From NCBI GenBank assembly GCA_905221605.1, contig CAJNDS010002836.1, positions 62,001 to 126,000 of the forward strand: 64,000 nucleotides of DNA. Reading direction: 5' to 3'. Origin of the DNA: Symbiodinium natans (Eukaryota > Sar > Dinophyceae > Suessiales > Symbiodiniaceae). Each line of letters begins with the position of its first letter. The first letter of the stretch is position 1. Shown here in pieces: positions 20,198 to 31,878 of the stretch. The notes beneath the pieces are model-generated. The model made no database searches. It was not told the DNA's origin and was given only the letters and a program-made list of their open reading frames with translations. Made by a program: the position numbers and the translations under genes.

Positions 20198-20600
20198 TCC
20201 CGGACCTTATGTGGGACTTGCTGAGGACCTATGGACCCTATGGGCTCCCTGTGGACCTGCCCCTGCAACTGACTCGCAACACCCCCTGATTCCTGATTCC
20301 TTTGTGGACCAAGATATTGCACTATGGACCTCTTATGGCCTCCTCTGGCCCTCTTATAGCCTCCTATGGACCTGCTGAGCACCTCCTATGGAACTTACTG
20401 CTCCTGACCCCTTCGGACCCCTGGTTCCATGGCCCCCTACAAACCGTCTTTTTGCACCTGGACCTCCCATGCATGTCGTCCGGATTCCCGCAAAACATCT
20501 TGAGCCCCTACAGTATGACCTATCCATCTATGTACCTCCCGCGTGGGCCCCTCATCATATACCGCCTTAGTCTGCAAGACCCCATGGGCTCTGCCAAGGA
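20150..20600. repeat. Degenerate repeat of CCTCTTATGG / CCTATGGACC phrases
   Basis: Short phrases such as GGACCTATGGACC, CTTATGGCCTCC and CCTCCTATGG recur irregularly. Frames here are low complexity. The stretch 20600-21214 holds telomere-poor sequence with open frames on both strands and nothing I can assign. Confidence 0.55.
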
Positions 20601-21574
20601 TGAAGCTACAAGTGAACGCTCTGGGGTTCAGGGCTTCGGATTCAAGACGTTCGGGCATGGCGCTTGGGAGCAATCCATTTCCTGAACCCTGCAGTCGTGT
20701 GGCCCTGCCCAGCTGGACAAGCATCTGCGCTGTCTTGCCTGAACCGGGGATGATTTCGGCTTGACCCATTTGCCCACTGGGGCGCTGGACAAGCTGTGCA
20801 GGGGAGCAAGGGCTTTGCTGCTCCTGAAGTAAGACATGTAACTCGGTTCAGAATCAGAACGAAAAGAATTTCAGGTCTATGCCTCAATCGGGAACCCCAC
20901 GAACTCTTCACGACCTGATACGGAAGACAGCGGAAGGTCCTGGCATTGCTATCAATCATCGAGCCCTGCTCACCAAACAAACCCTGCATCGAACTAGGCC
21001 TCGCCTAGTTGCTTTGGCTCCGGATTGCTCTGTAGGCTTCAAGATTAGACTCGGAGCTTCAGTCAAGGGGAGGGAGGGGGTTGGGACTGCATGGGGCTGC
21101 CAGGAGCTATTTAGGGTTAGGATAAACCCGAACCTATACCTATACAACCTGGGCTTTGCGGGCTTTGTAGGGTTTGGGATGTGCAGGGACTAACTCTGCC
21201 TAGCGGCTGCCCGGGCTGGCACAGGTGTCGAGGCAGTAGTGGCCCGCTTGAACCTGGAACCCAAGACTGTGCACTCCGTTCAGAGCTTCGGGTGTTGGGA
21301 CGGATGCCAAGTGCCAGGCGGTCCAAGTTGACTTCATGCTACAGTATTGCTGCCAAGAAAGGCAAGGAAGGCTTGGGGACCTCAGGAAATGTAGTAGAGG
21401 GCCGTTACATGGTGCTTGCATCATTCTCAGCAATCTGCGCACTTGTTTTCATGTCTCTCAAGCCAAGATCTCATGAGCATGCATACGGCGAGATTCAGAC
21501 CGGCACGTTAGGTCTGCTGCGCGCCCCTTGGGGCACCATCTTCCAAGCTACGCCGCAATTGAATGCCTGCAGGT

Positions 21575-22641
21575 CTAGACGACCGCCAAAGCGGGTGCTT
21601 CCAGCTGGTTGATCCCACGGAGGTCTACGTCGAAGACCAGGTCGGCCCCCGGCGGAATGGGGCCTTTACCTGCATCTCCGTACGCCAGGGCAGCCGGGAT
21701 GTGCAGCGCCGCTCGCTCTCCGAGGCTCATGTGCTTCAACGCAACCTCCCAACCACGGATAACCTGCGAGGCGCCAAGCTCGAAAGCGAACTTGCCATGG
21801 TCGAAGAGCTTGCCGTCCATCAGGTACCCCGCATACTGCACAGAGACCACGTCGCCAAGTCGGGGAAATGTCTTAGCATCACCTGCCCGCACCTGCTTCA
21901 GCCTGAGCCCATCCTCCAAAAGGAGGCTCGCAGGGCTTGCCGGCGGTGCAACGGTCATGTTGCTGGGCTTCGTGTCCAAGCTCTTGCCCACGCCAGCAGC
22001 TGAGTCCAGGATGGCTTTCATGGTCTCATCATCCGGTATCTGTCCTTGCTGCACCTTCTCAATAAGATCCGGGCTCAAGATCTTCTTCAAAGCGCTTGGG
22101 CTGTTGATGACTTGTGACATGGCCGGATTCATTGCGGCCAGCTGCTGCACCATAGGGTCTTGCTGCACAGCCTTCATCAGCATCCCAGTGTCATTGCTCA
22201 ACTTCTGGATCTGCTCCTTCACGCTTCGGTTCTCAAGCTCGGTCCTTAACTGCGGGTCGATGTAAGCTGCGGAGAGCTCGCCACTCACGCCGCTCATGTC
22301 CATCATCTTCATCAACTCATTTGCTGGCATCCGGTCTCCCTGACCCAACGCCCGGAACACCTTGCCCCAAGGCTCCATGCCTGGCGGGAGGGCTCCGCCA
22401 TGCGCCAAGTCCTCTAGGTTGAAGCTCTGCAGATCCGGCGTCAGAACCTCAGCGCAACATCAGAGAGCGCAAGCGATGGCTTCACGCAGACTGCACAGAT
22501 GAACCTCAGCGCATGCTACACACTTGATTCAGGGCAAGCAGCTGCTTTTTGCTCCTTGGCCACCACCACTCCGGAAGGCGCGAGCGCATGCTGGAGCGCG
22601 GAGACCATGAAGGGGGAGAGGATCAAGAGCCCACGGGCCAT
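21575..22641 (-). CDS. FKBP-type peptidyl-prolyl isomerase with STI1-like region, copy 1
   Basis: Model: exon 1 22522-22641 (ATG at 22641; a second in-frame ATG at 22656), intron about 22427-22521, exon 2 21575-22426. Exon 1 encodes a signal peptide (MARGLLILSPFMVSALQHAL). Exon 2 encodes a Met-rich STI1/ubiquilin-like helical region (MLMKAVQQDPMVQQLAAMNP, residues about 105-125) and a full FKBP domain at the C-terminus. Active-site residues of the FKBP12 family are all present: Tyr and Phe-Asp in YAGYLMDGKLFD, Phe in FAFELG, Val-Ile and Trp in QVIRGWE, Tyr in ALAYGD and Phe in VFDVDL. So it should be catalytically competent and act in the secretory pathway or a membrane-targeted compartment (inference). 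Copy 1 differs from the others at one residue (PWG instead of PWS). About 323 aa. The exact intron ends are modelled (donor GTGTAG, acceptor CTGCAG). Confidence 0.88.
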
Positions 22642-23187
22642 CAGAGAGGGCGCCATTGAGAGTGCTGCCTTCAACTCGCACGCCGAGGGAGTGCTCAACG
22701 GAGTCGCGGCTAGCTGCTAGCTGATCGAGCCCGGGAGTTTCCACACAAGTGTCGAGGCAGCGGTGGCCTGCTTGAACCTGGAACCCAATAATACTCCCAC
22801 TCAAAGCGCTAAACCCCGTTCAGAGCTTCGGGCATCGGGGCGGATGCCCGGTGCCAGGCGGCCCAAGTTGACTTCAACTTCTGAAAATCCTCATGCTCCT
22901 GCTGCTACTGTATTGCTGCCAAGAAAGGCAGGAAGGAATCGGGACCTTAGGCAATGTAGTACAGGGCTTGCATGACGGCGAGCAGCCAATCCGATGGCGT
23001 GGCCCTGTTGCCGAAGGTTACATGGTGCTTGCATCATTCTCAGCAATCTGCGCACTTGTTTTCATCTCTCTCAAGCCAAGATCTCATGAGCATGCATACG
23101 GCGAGATTCAGACCGGCACGTTAAGTCTGCTGCGCGCCCCTTGGGGCACCATCTTCCAAGCTACGCCGCAATTGAATGCCTGCAGGT

Positions 23188-24254
23188 CTAGACGACCGCC
23201 AAAGCGGGTGCTTCCAGCTGGTTGATCCCACGGAGGTCTACGTCGAAGACCAGGTCGGCCCCCGGCGGAATGGGGCCTTTGCCTGCATCTCCGTACGCCA
23301 GGGCAGCCGGGATGTGCAGCGCCGCTCGCTCTCCGAGGCTCATGTGCTTCAACGCCACCTCCCAACCACGGATAACCTGCGAGGCGCCAAGCTCGAAAGC
23401 GAACTTGCCATGGTCGAAGAGCTTGCCGTCCATCAGGTACCCCGCATACTGCACAGAGACCACGTCGCCAAGTCGGGGAAATGTCTTAGCATCACCTGCC
23501 CGCACCTGCTTCAGCCTGAGCCCATCCTCCAAAAGGAGGCTCGCAGGGCTTGCCGGCGGTGCAACGGTCATGTTGCTGGGCTTCGTGTCCAAGCTCTTGC
23601 CCACGCCAGCAGCTGAGTCCAGGATGGCTTTCATGGTCTCATCATCCGGTATCTGTCCTTGCTGCACCTTCTCAATAAGATCCGGGCTCAAGATCTTCTT
23701 CAAAGCGCTTGGGCTGTTGATGACTTGTGACATGGCCGGATTCATTGCGGCCAGCTGCTGCACCATAGGGTCTTGCTGCACAGCCTTCATCAGCATCCCA
23801 GTGTCATTGCTCAACTTCTGGATCTGCTCCTTCACGCTTCGGTTCTCAAGCTCGGTCCTTAACTGCGGGTCGATGTAAGCTGCGGAGAGCTCGCCACTCA
23901 CGCCGCTCATGTCCATCATCTTCATCAACTCATTTGCTGGCATCCGGTCTCCCTGACCCAACGCCCGGAACACCTTGCTCCAAGGCTCCATGCCTGGCGG
24001 GAGGGCTCCGCCATGCGCCAAGTCCTCTAGGTTGAAGCTCTGCAGATCCGGCGTCAGAACCTCAGCGCAACATCAGAGAGCGCAAGCGATGGCTTCACGC
24101 AGACTGCACAGATGAACCTCAGCGCATGCTACACACTTGATTCAGGGCAAGCAGCTGCTTTTTGCTCCTTGGCCACCACCACTCCGGAAGGCGCGAGCGC
24201 ATGCTGGAGCGCGGAGACCATGAAGGGGGAGAGGATCAAGAGCCCACGGGCCAT
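23188..24254 (-). CDS. FKBP-type peptidyl-prolyl isomerase, copy 2
   Basis: Same two-exon structure as copy 1, offset by 1613 bases: exon 1 24135-24254, exon 2 23188-24039. The FKBP catalytic residues and the STI1-like region are unchanged. It reads PWS where copy 1 reads PWG. The 101-bp segment is still present on its downstream side but missing upstream. Confidence 0.88.
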
Positions 24255-24699
24255 CAGAGAGGGCGCCATTGAGAGTGCTGCCTTCAACTCGCACGCCGAG
24301 GGAGTGCTCAACGGAGTCACGGCTAGCTGCTAGCTGATCGAGCCCGGGAGTTTCCACACAAGTGTCGAGGGCGGCCCAAGTTGACTTCAACTTCTAAAAT
24401 CCTCATGCTCCTGCTGCTACTGTATTGCTGCCAAGAAAGGCAGGAAGGAATCGGGACCTTAGGCAATGTAGTACAGGGCTTGCATGACGGCGAGCAGCCA
24501 ATCCGATGGCGTGGCCCTGTTGCCGAAGGTTACATGGTGCTTGCATCATTCTCAGCAATCTGCGCACTTGTTTTCATCTCTCTCAAGCCAAGATCTCATG
24601 AGCATGCATACGGCGAGATTCAGACCGGCACGTTAAGTCTGCTGCGCGCCCCTTGGGGCACCATCTTCCAAGCTACGCCGCAATTGAATGCCTGCAGGT

Positions 24700-25766
24700 C
24701 TAGACGACCGCCAAAGCGGGTGCTTCCAGCTGGTTGATCCCACGGAGGTCTACGTCGAAGACCAGGTCGGCCCCCGGCGGAATGGGGCCTTTGCCTGCAT
24801 CTCCGTACGCCAGGGCAGCCGGGATGTGCAGCGCCGCTCGCTCTCCGAGGCTCATGTGCTTCAACGCCACCTCCCAACCACGGATAACCTGCGAGGCGCC
24901 AAGCTCGAAAGCGAACTTGCCATGGTCGAAGAGCTTGCCGTCCATCAGGTACCCCGCATACTGCACAGAGACCACGTCTCCAAGTCGGGGAAATGTCTTA
25001 GCATCACCTGCCCGCACCTGCTTCAGCCTGAGCCCATCCTCCAAAAGGAGGCTCGCAGGGCTTGCCGGCGGTGCAACGGTCATGTTGCTGGGCTTCGTGT
25101 CCAAGCTCTTGCCCACGCCAGCAGCTGAGTCCAGGATGGCTTTCATGGTCTCATCATCCGGTATCTGTCCTTGCTGCACCTTCTCAATAAGATCCGGGCT
25201 CAAGATCTTCTTCAAAGCGCTTGGGCTGTTGATGACTTGTGACATGGCCGGATTCATTGCGGCCAGCTGCTGCACCATAGGGTCTTGCTGCACAGCCTTC
25301 ATCAGCATCCCAGTGTCATTGCTCAACTTCTGGATCTGCTCCTTCACGCTTCGGTTCTCAAGCTCGGTCCTTAACTGCGGGTCGATGTAAGCTGCGGAGA
25401 GCTCGCCACTCACGCCGCTCATGTCCATCATCTTCATCAACTCATTTGCTGGCATCCGGTCTCCCTGACCCAACGCCCGGAACACCTTGCTCCAAGGCTC
25501 CATGCCTGGCGGGAGGGCTCCGCCATGCGCCAAGTCCTCTAGGTTGAAGCTCTGCAGATCCGGCGTCAGAACCTCAGCGCAACATCAGAGAGCGCAAGCG
25601 ATGGCTTCACGCAGACTGCACAGATGAACCTCAGCGCATGCTACACACTTGATTCAGGGCAAGCAGCTGCTTTTTGCTCCTTGGCCACCACCACTCCGGA
25701 AGGCGCGAGCGCATGCTGGAGCGAGGAGACCATGAAGGGGGAGAGGATCAAGAGCCCACGGGCCAT
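24700..25766 (-). CDS. FKBP-type peptidyl-prolyl isomerase, copy 3
   Basis: Exon 1 25647-25766, exon 2 24700-25551. The exon 2 protein is identical to copy 2. One silent change (GGC to GGA in the LGD motif of the FKBP domain) and one Ala-to-Ser change in the signal peptide (also in copy 4) distinguish it. Confidence 0.88.
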
Positions 25767-26211
25767 CAGAGAGGGCGCCATTGAGAGTGCTGCCTTCAAC
25801 TCGCACGCCGAGGGAGTGCTCAACGGAGTCGCGGCTAGCTGCTAGCTGATCGAGCCCGGGAGTTTCCACACAAGTGTCGAGGGCGGCCCAAGTTGACTTC
25901 AACTTCTAAAATCCTCATGCTCCTGCTGCTACTGTATTGCTGCCAAGAAAGGCAGGAAGGAATCGGGACCTTAGGCAATGTAGTACAGGGCTTGCATGAG
26001 GGCGAGCAGCCAATCCGATGGCGTGGCCCTGTTGCCGAAGGTTACATGGTGCTTGCATCATTCTCAGCAATCTGCGCACTTGTTTTCATCTCTCTCAAGC
26101 CAAGATCTCATGAGCATGCATACGGCGAGATTCAGACCGGCACGTTAAGTCTGCTGCGCGCCCCTTGGGGCACCATCTTCCAAGCTACGCCGCAATTGAA
26201 TGCCTGCAGGT

Positions 26212-27278
26212 CTAGACGACCGCCAAAGCGGGTGCTTCCAGCTGGTTGATCCCACGGAGGTCTACGTCGAAGACCAGGTCGGCCCCCGGCGGAATGGGGC
26301 CTTTACCTGCATCTCCGTACGCCAGGGCAGCCGGGATGTGCAGCGCCGCTCGCTCTCCGAGGCTCATGTGCTTCAACGCCACCTCCCAACCACGGATAAC
26401 CTGCGAGGCGCCAAGCTCGAAAGCGAACTTGCCATGGTCGAAGAGCTTGCCGTCCATCAAGTACCCCGCATACTGCACAGAGACCACGTCGCCAAGTCGG
26501 GGAAATGTCTTAGCATCACCTGCCCGCACCTGCTTCAGCCTGAGCCCATCCTCCAAAAGGAGGCTCGCAGGGCTTGCCGGCGGTGCAACGGTCATGTTGC
26601 TGGGCTTCGTGTCCAAGCTCTTGCCCACGCCAGCAGCTGAGTCCAGGATGGCTTTCATGGTCTCATCATCCGGTATCTGTCCTTGCTGCACCTTCTCAAT
26701 AAGATCCGGGCTCAAGATCTTCTTCAAAGCGCTTGGGCTGTTGATGACTTGTGACATGGCCGGATTCATTGCGGCCAGCTGCTGCACCATAGGGTCTTGC
26801 TGCACAGCCTTCATCAGCATCCCAGTGTCATTGCTCAACTTCTGGATCTGTTCCTTCACGCTTCGGTTCTCAAGCTCGGTCCTTAACTGCGGGTCGATGT
26901 AAGCTGCGGAGAGCTCGCCACTCACGCCGCTCATGTCCATCATCTTCATCAACTCATTTGCTGGCATCCGGTCTCCCTGACCCAACGCCCGGAACACCTT
27001 GCTCCAAGGCTCCATGCCTGGCGGGAGGGCTCCGCCATGCGCCAAGTCCTCTAGGTTGAAGCTCTGCAGATCCGGCGTCAGAACCTCGGCGCAACATCAG
27101 AGAGCGCAAGCGATGGTTTCACGCAGACTGCACAGATGAACCTCAGCACATGCTGCACACTTGATTCAGGGCAAGCAGCTGCTTTTTGCTCCTTGGCCAC
27201 CACCACTCCGGAAGGCGCGAGCGCATGCTGGAGCGAGGAGACCATGAAGGGGGAGAGGATCAAGAGCCCACGGGCCAT
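26212..27278 (-). CDS. FKBP-type peptidyl-prolyl isomerase, copy 4
   Basis: Exon 1 27159-27278, exon 2 26212-27063. Two private silent changes in exon 2 (CTG to TTG, GAG to GAA). In this copy the modelled intron starts GTGCAG instead of GTGTAG; this removes an in-frame stop that the other copies carry there, which fits that stretch being intron. It is the 5'-most unit; sequence upstream of 27352 is unique, so any shared promoter lies there. Confidence 0.88.
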
Positions 27279-27563
27279 CAGAGAGGGCGCCATTGAGAGT
27301 GCTGCCTTCAACTCGCACGCCGAGGGAGTGCTCAACGGAGTCGCGGCTAGCTGCTTCGAGCCCAATGACAGAGTTCCCAATCGTGAACGCCGACTCCGCC
27401 CCCCCAACCAAATACTCTCTTGTGCCGAGACGCATCTAGCAGAACCACTGGCAGCATCGACACCTGCAGGTGGGAAATGGCTTGGGGGGATTTAGGGCTT
27501 TGGGGAGGCATCTCTTTGGGGAGGGGAGGGGGAGGGGAGAGTCGGAGGAAAGCAAAGAACTAC

Positions 27564-29575
27564 CAGCAAGCCCCGTGCGCCTCCTCCATGCGATTGATGG
27601 TGCCCTGCCGAGTCACAGGTGGACATTTGTATTTCTTGCAGCGTACCTACAATCTCATTCTCGTGCCTCGCGACCGACATCGATTAAGGCCCCTAAGCCC
27701 TTAAGCCCCTCGCAGCCCAACAAGCCCTAAGACCCTGCAAACCCTGAAGTCTTACCAAATATACATGTATGAAACAGGTATACATAAATACATGCATACT
27801 TGTCATAGATGTGCCTATTTTAAATACATATGCATGCACGTACACATATCCATATACTGTTTTTTGCATCCGATGTACAGATCCACCTATATCAGACACT
27901 TTTTGAGGCCCAACCCCAACACTGACGTAGGGAGCCTTGGCCGTGTGCTCGATGAGCATCTTGTGGAGGGGCTTGAACCTCGCATCCTCGGATGTCGCAT
28001 GTGGGGGGGGGGGGGGGGGCAAACACCCCAACCTCCCCGAAACGCTTCAACTCGTGCAGAATTCGCGCAAGATGGGAGCATGAGTCCATGAGCATATGCT
28101 CTGTGATTCGCTTCGCCTGCGCAAGGACCATGTTCCTGCAAAAAGTCCACAAAACCTGAACCCTGAACCCTAAATCTCACGGAAAAAGATGTAGGTCGGT
28201 CATAGTTCCGCTCCCCCTTGCTCAAGCCCCAAAGCGTCCTTCCGCAGCACCGTCTTGGGGATGTCCACCTGGGTTCTCAAAATGCAGGTCAGTAGTCAGC
28301 AGAGCCGGCACGAGCCGGCGATGCACGTTGCATGTTCGTGACTGCTCCGACTCAGCGCGTTAGCTGGCCCCAAATTGCATTGGTATTCCCCTCACATCCT
28401 GCAAAGAGCATGTTCGAGCCCAATGCCGTGTACAAATTCGTACAAATTCTCTTGGGCAGGGCACGCGCCACCCCAGCTCGTCAGGCATCCACGGCAGAGG
28501 CCGTACGCACAGCCTCCACTAGTTTGTGTGCCCGAATTCCTGTGCCCTTAACTCTAAGCCCTACATGGCCGTTTCAGACGCTGGGTAACCCAGGGTTTGA
28601 GTCTGCATTCCAGGTTCAGGATGCGAGCTCTCCCTCAGGAACCCAGAACTCTGCTTCTTGCATGCTGCCTGCTACCTGCTGAGTTACGACACACAACCCA
28701 GGAGTAATGGGGATTGTGGGCCCCCAAACTCCCAAAACCCTACGCCCCAGTGCAGTGCCTTTGGGGGTCCGGAAGGTGGCTTACCGACACCCTAAAACCC
28801 TAAACCCTAAACCCTAAACCCTAAACCCTAAACCCTCAACCTAAACCGTAAAACCGTAAAACCCTAAACCCTAAACCCTCAGTGGTTTTGGGGGTTCTGA
28901 AGGTGGCTTCGCTCCCCAGCAGCCTTGGCTCCGACTCCCCGCCGTCGGTGTCCGAGTTGGCGGCGGCTGTGCGAAACTGCTGCAGGGCGCCTCGGTCAAG
29001 AACACACGGGGCTCAGGGGCTTCTTTCTTTTCTTGTATAAATAAATAAATATATATATATATATATGAATATGAATTTGAATATGTGTTTTTTTTTTGTT
29101 TTTTTTTTTTTGGGGGGGGGGGGGTGCGAGTCGGGGTTGGGTTGGGGCTTGAAGATTTCTTGTTTTTGTTTTTGTTCTTGGTTTTTTGTTCGGGGGGGGA
29201 AGGGGGAGAAGGGGGTGTTCTTGAATTGGGCTTGCTCTGGTCTAAAAGACGAACCTGGGCCTACTTGCAGATTCCACAAGCTGCACACACGCAGGGTTTT
29301 GAAGAACACCCTGCAACAAACGACCTCGTGCGGCCCAAAAACTGCGAACTTTGGCTGCGTCCCGGTCCGTAGGTGTGACCCACAGTGTGGAAGGAAGAGG
29401 CTGGCGCAGACCTTGTGCAGTGCAAGGCAGACAGTCTGGTGAAAGGACCCGTATGCAGTTTAAGGTGCATAATAAGGGCCGGGGCGGGGTGGGGCGTCGC
29501 AGGGTGTTTTCAGAGTGCCCCAATCTGCACTCTAAGATCGACACTGTCCAGGAACGCCTCCCAGTCAGCACCCTC
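27564..29575 (-). CDS. Seven-exon chain, unknown protein
   Basis: Exons 29531-29575 (ADWEAFLDSVDLR), 29265-29400 (LWVTPTDRDAAKVRSFWAA; LLQGVLQNPACVQLVESA), 28908-28990 (ALQQFRTAAANSDTDGGE), 28228-28268 (VDIPKTVLRKDAL), 28033-28135 (MVLAQAKRITEHMLMDSCSH), 27927-27986 (FKPLHKMLIEHTAKAPY) and 27564-27646 (VRCKKYKCPPVTRQGTINRM). Every join is in phase; donors are GTGCAG, GTAGGC, GC, GC, GTTGGG, GTCAGT and GTAGTT. The protein is mostly helical and charged with a Cys/Lys-rich segment near the end. I do not recognise a family. The first and last exons are not identified. It lies directly upstream of the FKBP array on the same strand. Confidence 0.7.
28795..28880. repeat. CCCTAAA array in an intron
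   Basis: About ten CCCTAAA units with a few CCGTAAAA variants, in the 0.64-kb intron downstream of exon 28908. Confidence 0.9.
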
Positions 29576-29879
29576 CTGGGGAGTTCAGGGGCAAGAAGCC
29601 GCAACCCCCCCCCCCGAAGGCCAACGCCTCACTTGTAACTACAAAAGTTTCTCACTTGTGACTTTAGGGGGCTATAAACTATGAATTTGGCTCACTTCCG
29701 AGTATAACCAGGAGGGCTTGATAAAAGTGTGGTGCTCATGGGAGGGGCCGGGAGGGGGGAGGGGAGGGTGCTGGGGTGGATAATAACGTGATCACATCAC
29801 ACATCACACCGGAGCATCAAGCAATGAAGTGGTTCGTTTACATGTGTCCATCCAGTTTCCAACACTCCCAACGAGCCAG

Positions 29880-30110
29880 AAAGGCATGAAGATTTCAGAG
29901 CCCTATGCAGGGCTTTGGCTGTGAACAACGCCAAGAAAGGTACAAACGAGCATGACGCATTTTGATCCTTATGCAGGGTTTTGGCTCTGAACAACAACGA
30001 GCAGAACGAATTCAGAGCCCTATGCAGGGTTTTGGCTGTGAACAACGAAAGAAAACAAGCGAAACAAGCGACAGAAAGCAAGAAAAACACAAGCGAGCCC
30101 AAAATAGTCA
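29880..30110. repeat. Triplicated GGGTTTTGGCTGTGAACAACG phrase
   Basis: The phrase TATGCAGGGTTTTGGCTGTG (or CTCTG), followed by AACAACG, occurs at about 29905, 29970 and 30022, with AAGAAAGG/AAGAAAAC between. No gene supported. 29640-29880 holds nothing I can assign. Confidence 0.7.
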
Positions 30111-30169
30111 CCAGCGAGTAAGGACCCCACCTCAAAGGACCTGCGAACTGGCAACTCAAACTCTAACCC

Positions 30170-30234
30170 TACTTGAAGGTTGGGTAGTTATAAGTGGGGT
30201 TATACGTAGGGCAACTATACGTACCTCCAAGTAA
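30170..30234. mobile_element. Short family A element (65 bp)
   Basis: TACTTGAAGGTTGGGTAGTT at the left and GTACCTCCAAGTA at the right. It looks like a core-deleted member of family A. Confidence 0.65.
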
Positions 30235-30284
30235 GCTGCCCGAACCCTAGCAGACCCTGGATAAACCCTTAAACGCTGAGCCCC

Positions 30285-30600
30285 TAAATCCTAAACCCTA
30301 AACCCTAAACCCTAAACCCTAAACCCTAAACCCTAAACCCTAAGCCCAAACCCTGAACTAAACCCTAAACCCTAAAACCTAACCCTAAACCCTAAACCCC
30401 TAAACCCCTAAACCACTCAACCGCAATCTGCAGCCACCACCCCCCGCGCTCTCGTCCCGGCCTGGATGAGCCCGCCTTCCACCTTAGGGGGGTGCAAGTT
30501 CCGCTTGGGTTTGGGGTATAAGGTTTAGGGTGTAGGGTCTAGAGTTTAGGGTTTAGGGTTTAGGGTTTAGGGTTTTGGGGTCTCGGGTTCAGGATCTAGG
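30285..30600. repeat. CCCTAAA array, exon-like gap, then TTTAGGG array
   Basis: CCCTAAA units at 30285-30420 face TTTAGGG units at 30510-30600. Between them a minus-strand island (30440-30485) reads KVEGGLIQAGTRARG with a GTGGTG donor. Confidence 0.75.
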
Positions 30601-30639
30601 GATGCCGCCGCGGGGTGGGGAAAGTCACATGCTCCAGTC

Positions 30640-31561
30640 GACTGGGTGTGGGAGACTTGGAGACCAGCCGTACTCCAGCAGATAACAGATTCATGGTAGA
30701 ATACATGTATACTAAGTATACTGCTGTAGTATATCGTATACTATGAAGTAGCTTGTCAGCTGGTCAAGTGAACCGAGAATCCCAATGAAGTTTTCCTTTT
30801 GTACTGACTTCAATGACTAACGCAGCATCTCATGATTAGGACCTGTACCACGAACCTGTCTCTCGCAACAGTCTAATTACATTCTAAACTCAACTCTGCG
30901 GTTAACGACACTTTCGACTGTTGCATCTCAAGGATAGGAATGGCCGTTACTGAAGGACCTAATACTGTAGCGCTTGAACGTTTGACTGCGACAAGCCACT
31001 TGTCCCTGTGATAAATTTTCTGATTATCTGTTTCCAGGAGTGAAGTCCAGGATGTGTATGGCTCCTCTTTGGGACCCCGCTCTTGATTTAAGACTTTCGC
31101 CTTTAAACCTAATAAACCTTCCAGGGACTTCGTACTGCCGGGGCTGAGATGCGATACTGAGCCCGGAACCAAGTTGGCGAAGTAGAAACTCTCGAAGGCT
31201 CCATTGCGCTGTCGCGGAGGACTCCCAGATGGCCTTGGCAAGCGCCACGCTGCATTCCATCACGCAGAAAGCCGCGGATTGCGATGACACAACCACTGCT
31301 TCTCTCCTTCCACTTCGCTCAGCACGGCCATGAAAACATATTAAAACTATAACAGCACCGCAGCTGGCTTTCTTGTACAAGTTGCTCAGTCTTTAGGGCT
31401 TGCGCACAAGCGTCCTTTGCACGAGCCAACGCGAGAATCGGGAACGTTGAGTGGAAGAGCAGGTGGCCCCTAGAAGAGGGCTCTCTACAAAAGAGTAAGT
31501 TCGGGCAGCTTGTTCTGGTGCCTGCGCTGGGAATCTGGCCCTGCGCCCGGCTGCGATTCAC
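30640..31561 (-). other. Unique-sequence stretch with minus-strand open frames
   Basis: This 0.9 kb lacks telomere-like repeats. Two overlapping minus-strand frames look protein-like: one at 30873-31241 includes SLEGLLGLKAKVLNQERGPK, the other at 31024-31380 includes ALAKAIWESSATAQWSLREF. They cannot both be real and I cannot choose. No family recognised. Confidence 0.3.
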
Positions 31562-31759
31562 CTCGTCTTAGGAGAGGTGTTGGGACGCTTTTGGGGCTCT
31601 GCTCAGGATACAGTCCGCGCCATGGTGAGGGGTTTGGAATACGGCCCTAGGTGGGTCAAGAACGCGCCTGCCATCGTGCTCCAACCTTGCATACTACCCA
31701 CACATGAAACATTTCAGCGTAGATGCACGCCGCGATACCAGCTCATCAAACATCTCATG

Positions 31760-31878
31760 TTGGGATGTTCCCCTTTATACTAACAGTCCTTAATAAAAAT
31801 ACAGTACCCCCCTACTATCCCCTACTATTATCCCTATTAAGTTGTTAAGGGCTGTTTGTCTAAGGGGGAAGATCTCAG
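31760..31878. mobile_element. Inverted-repeat element, family B, copy 2 (decayed right end)
   Basis: Begins TTGGGATGTTCCCCTTTATA, has ACAGTCCTTAATA, and ends in a decayed repeat (GGGCTGTTTGTCTAAGGGGG, AAGATCTCA). A plus-strand frame downstream (31842-32108) is open but unassigned. Confidence 0.6.

Larger units (their letters stand above)
21215..27352 (-). repeat. Four-unit tandem array of the FKBP gene
   Basis: Unit starts are offset by 1613, 1512 and 1512 bases. The shorter period is due to a 101-bp segment present downstream of copy 1 and between copies 1 and 2 (about 22755-22855; GTGCCAGGCGG at its end) but deleted between copies 2-3 and 3-4. The right boundary, where copy 4 diverges, is at about 27352 (GCTAGCTGC then unique sequence). 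Spacers, introns and exons are all nearly identical, so duplication or homogenisation is recent. Confidence 0.95.

Noticed and set aside
20302-20685. 127-codon plus-strand frame
   Set aside because: It lies in a degenerate CCTATGGACC-type repeat stretch and has low-complexity Pro/Leu/Trp content.
21563-26902. Plus-strand open frames of 146 and 218 codons repeated in each FKBP unit
   Set aside because: They are antisense to the FKBP exon. Differences between copies are silent in the FKBP frame but change residues in these frames.
22499-27495. Plus-strand frame of about 73-119 codons upstream of each FKBP copy
   Set aside because: It is antisense to the signal-peptide exon, which has a recognisable product and splices in phase; nothing independent supports the plus frame.
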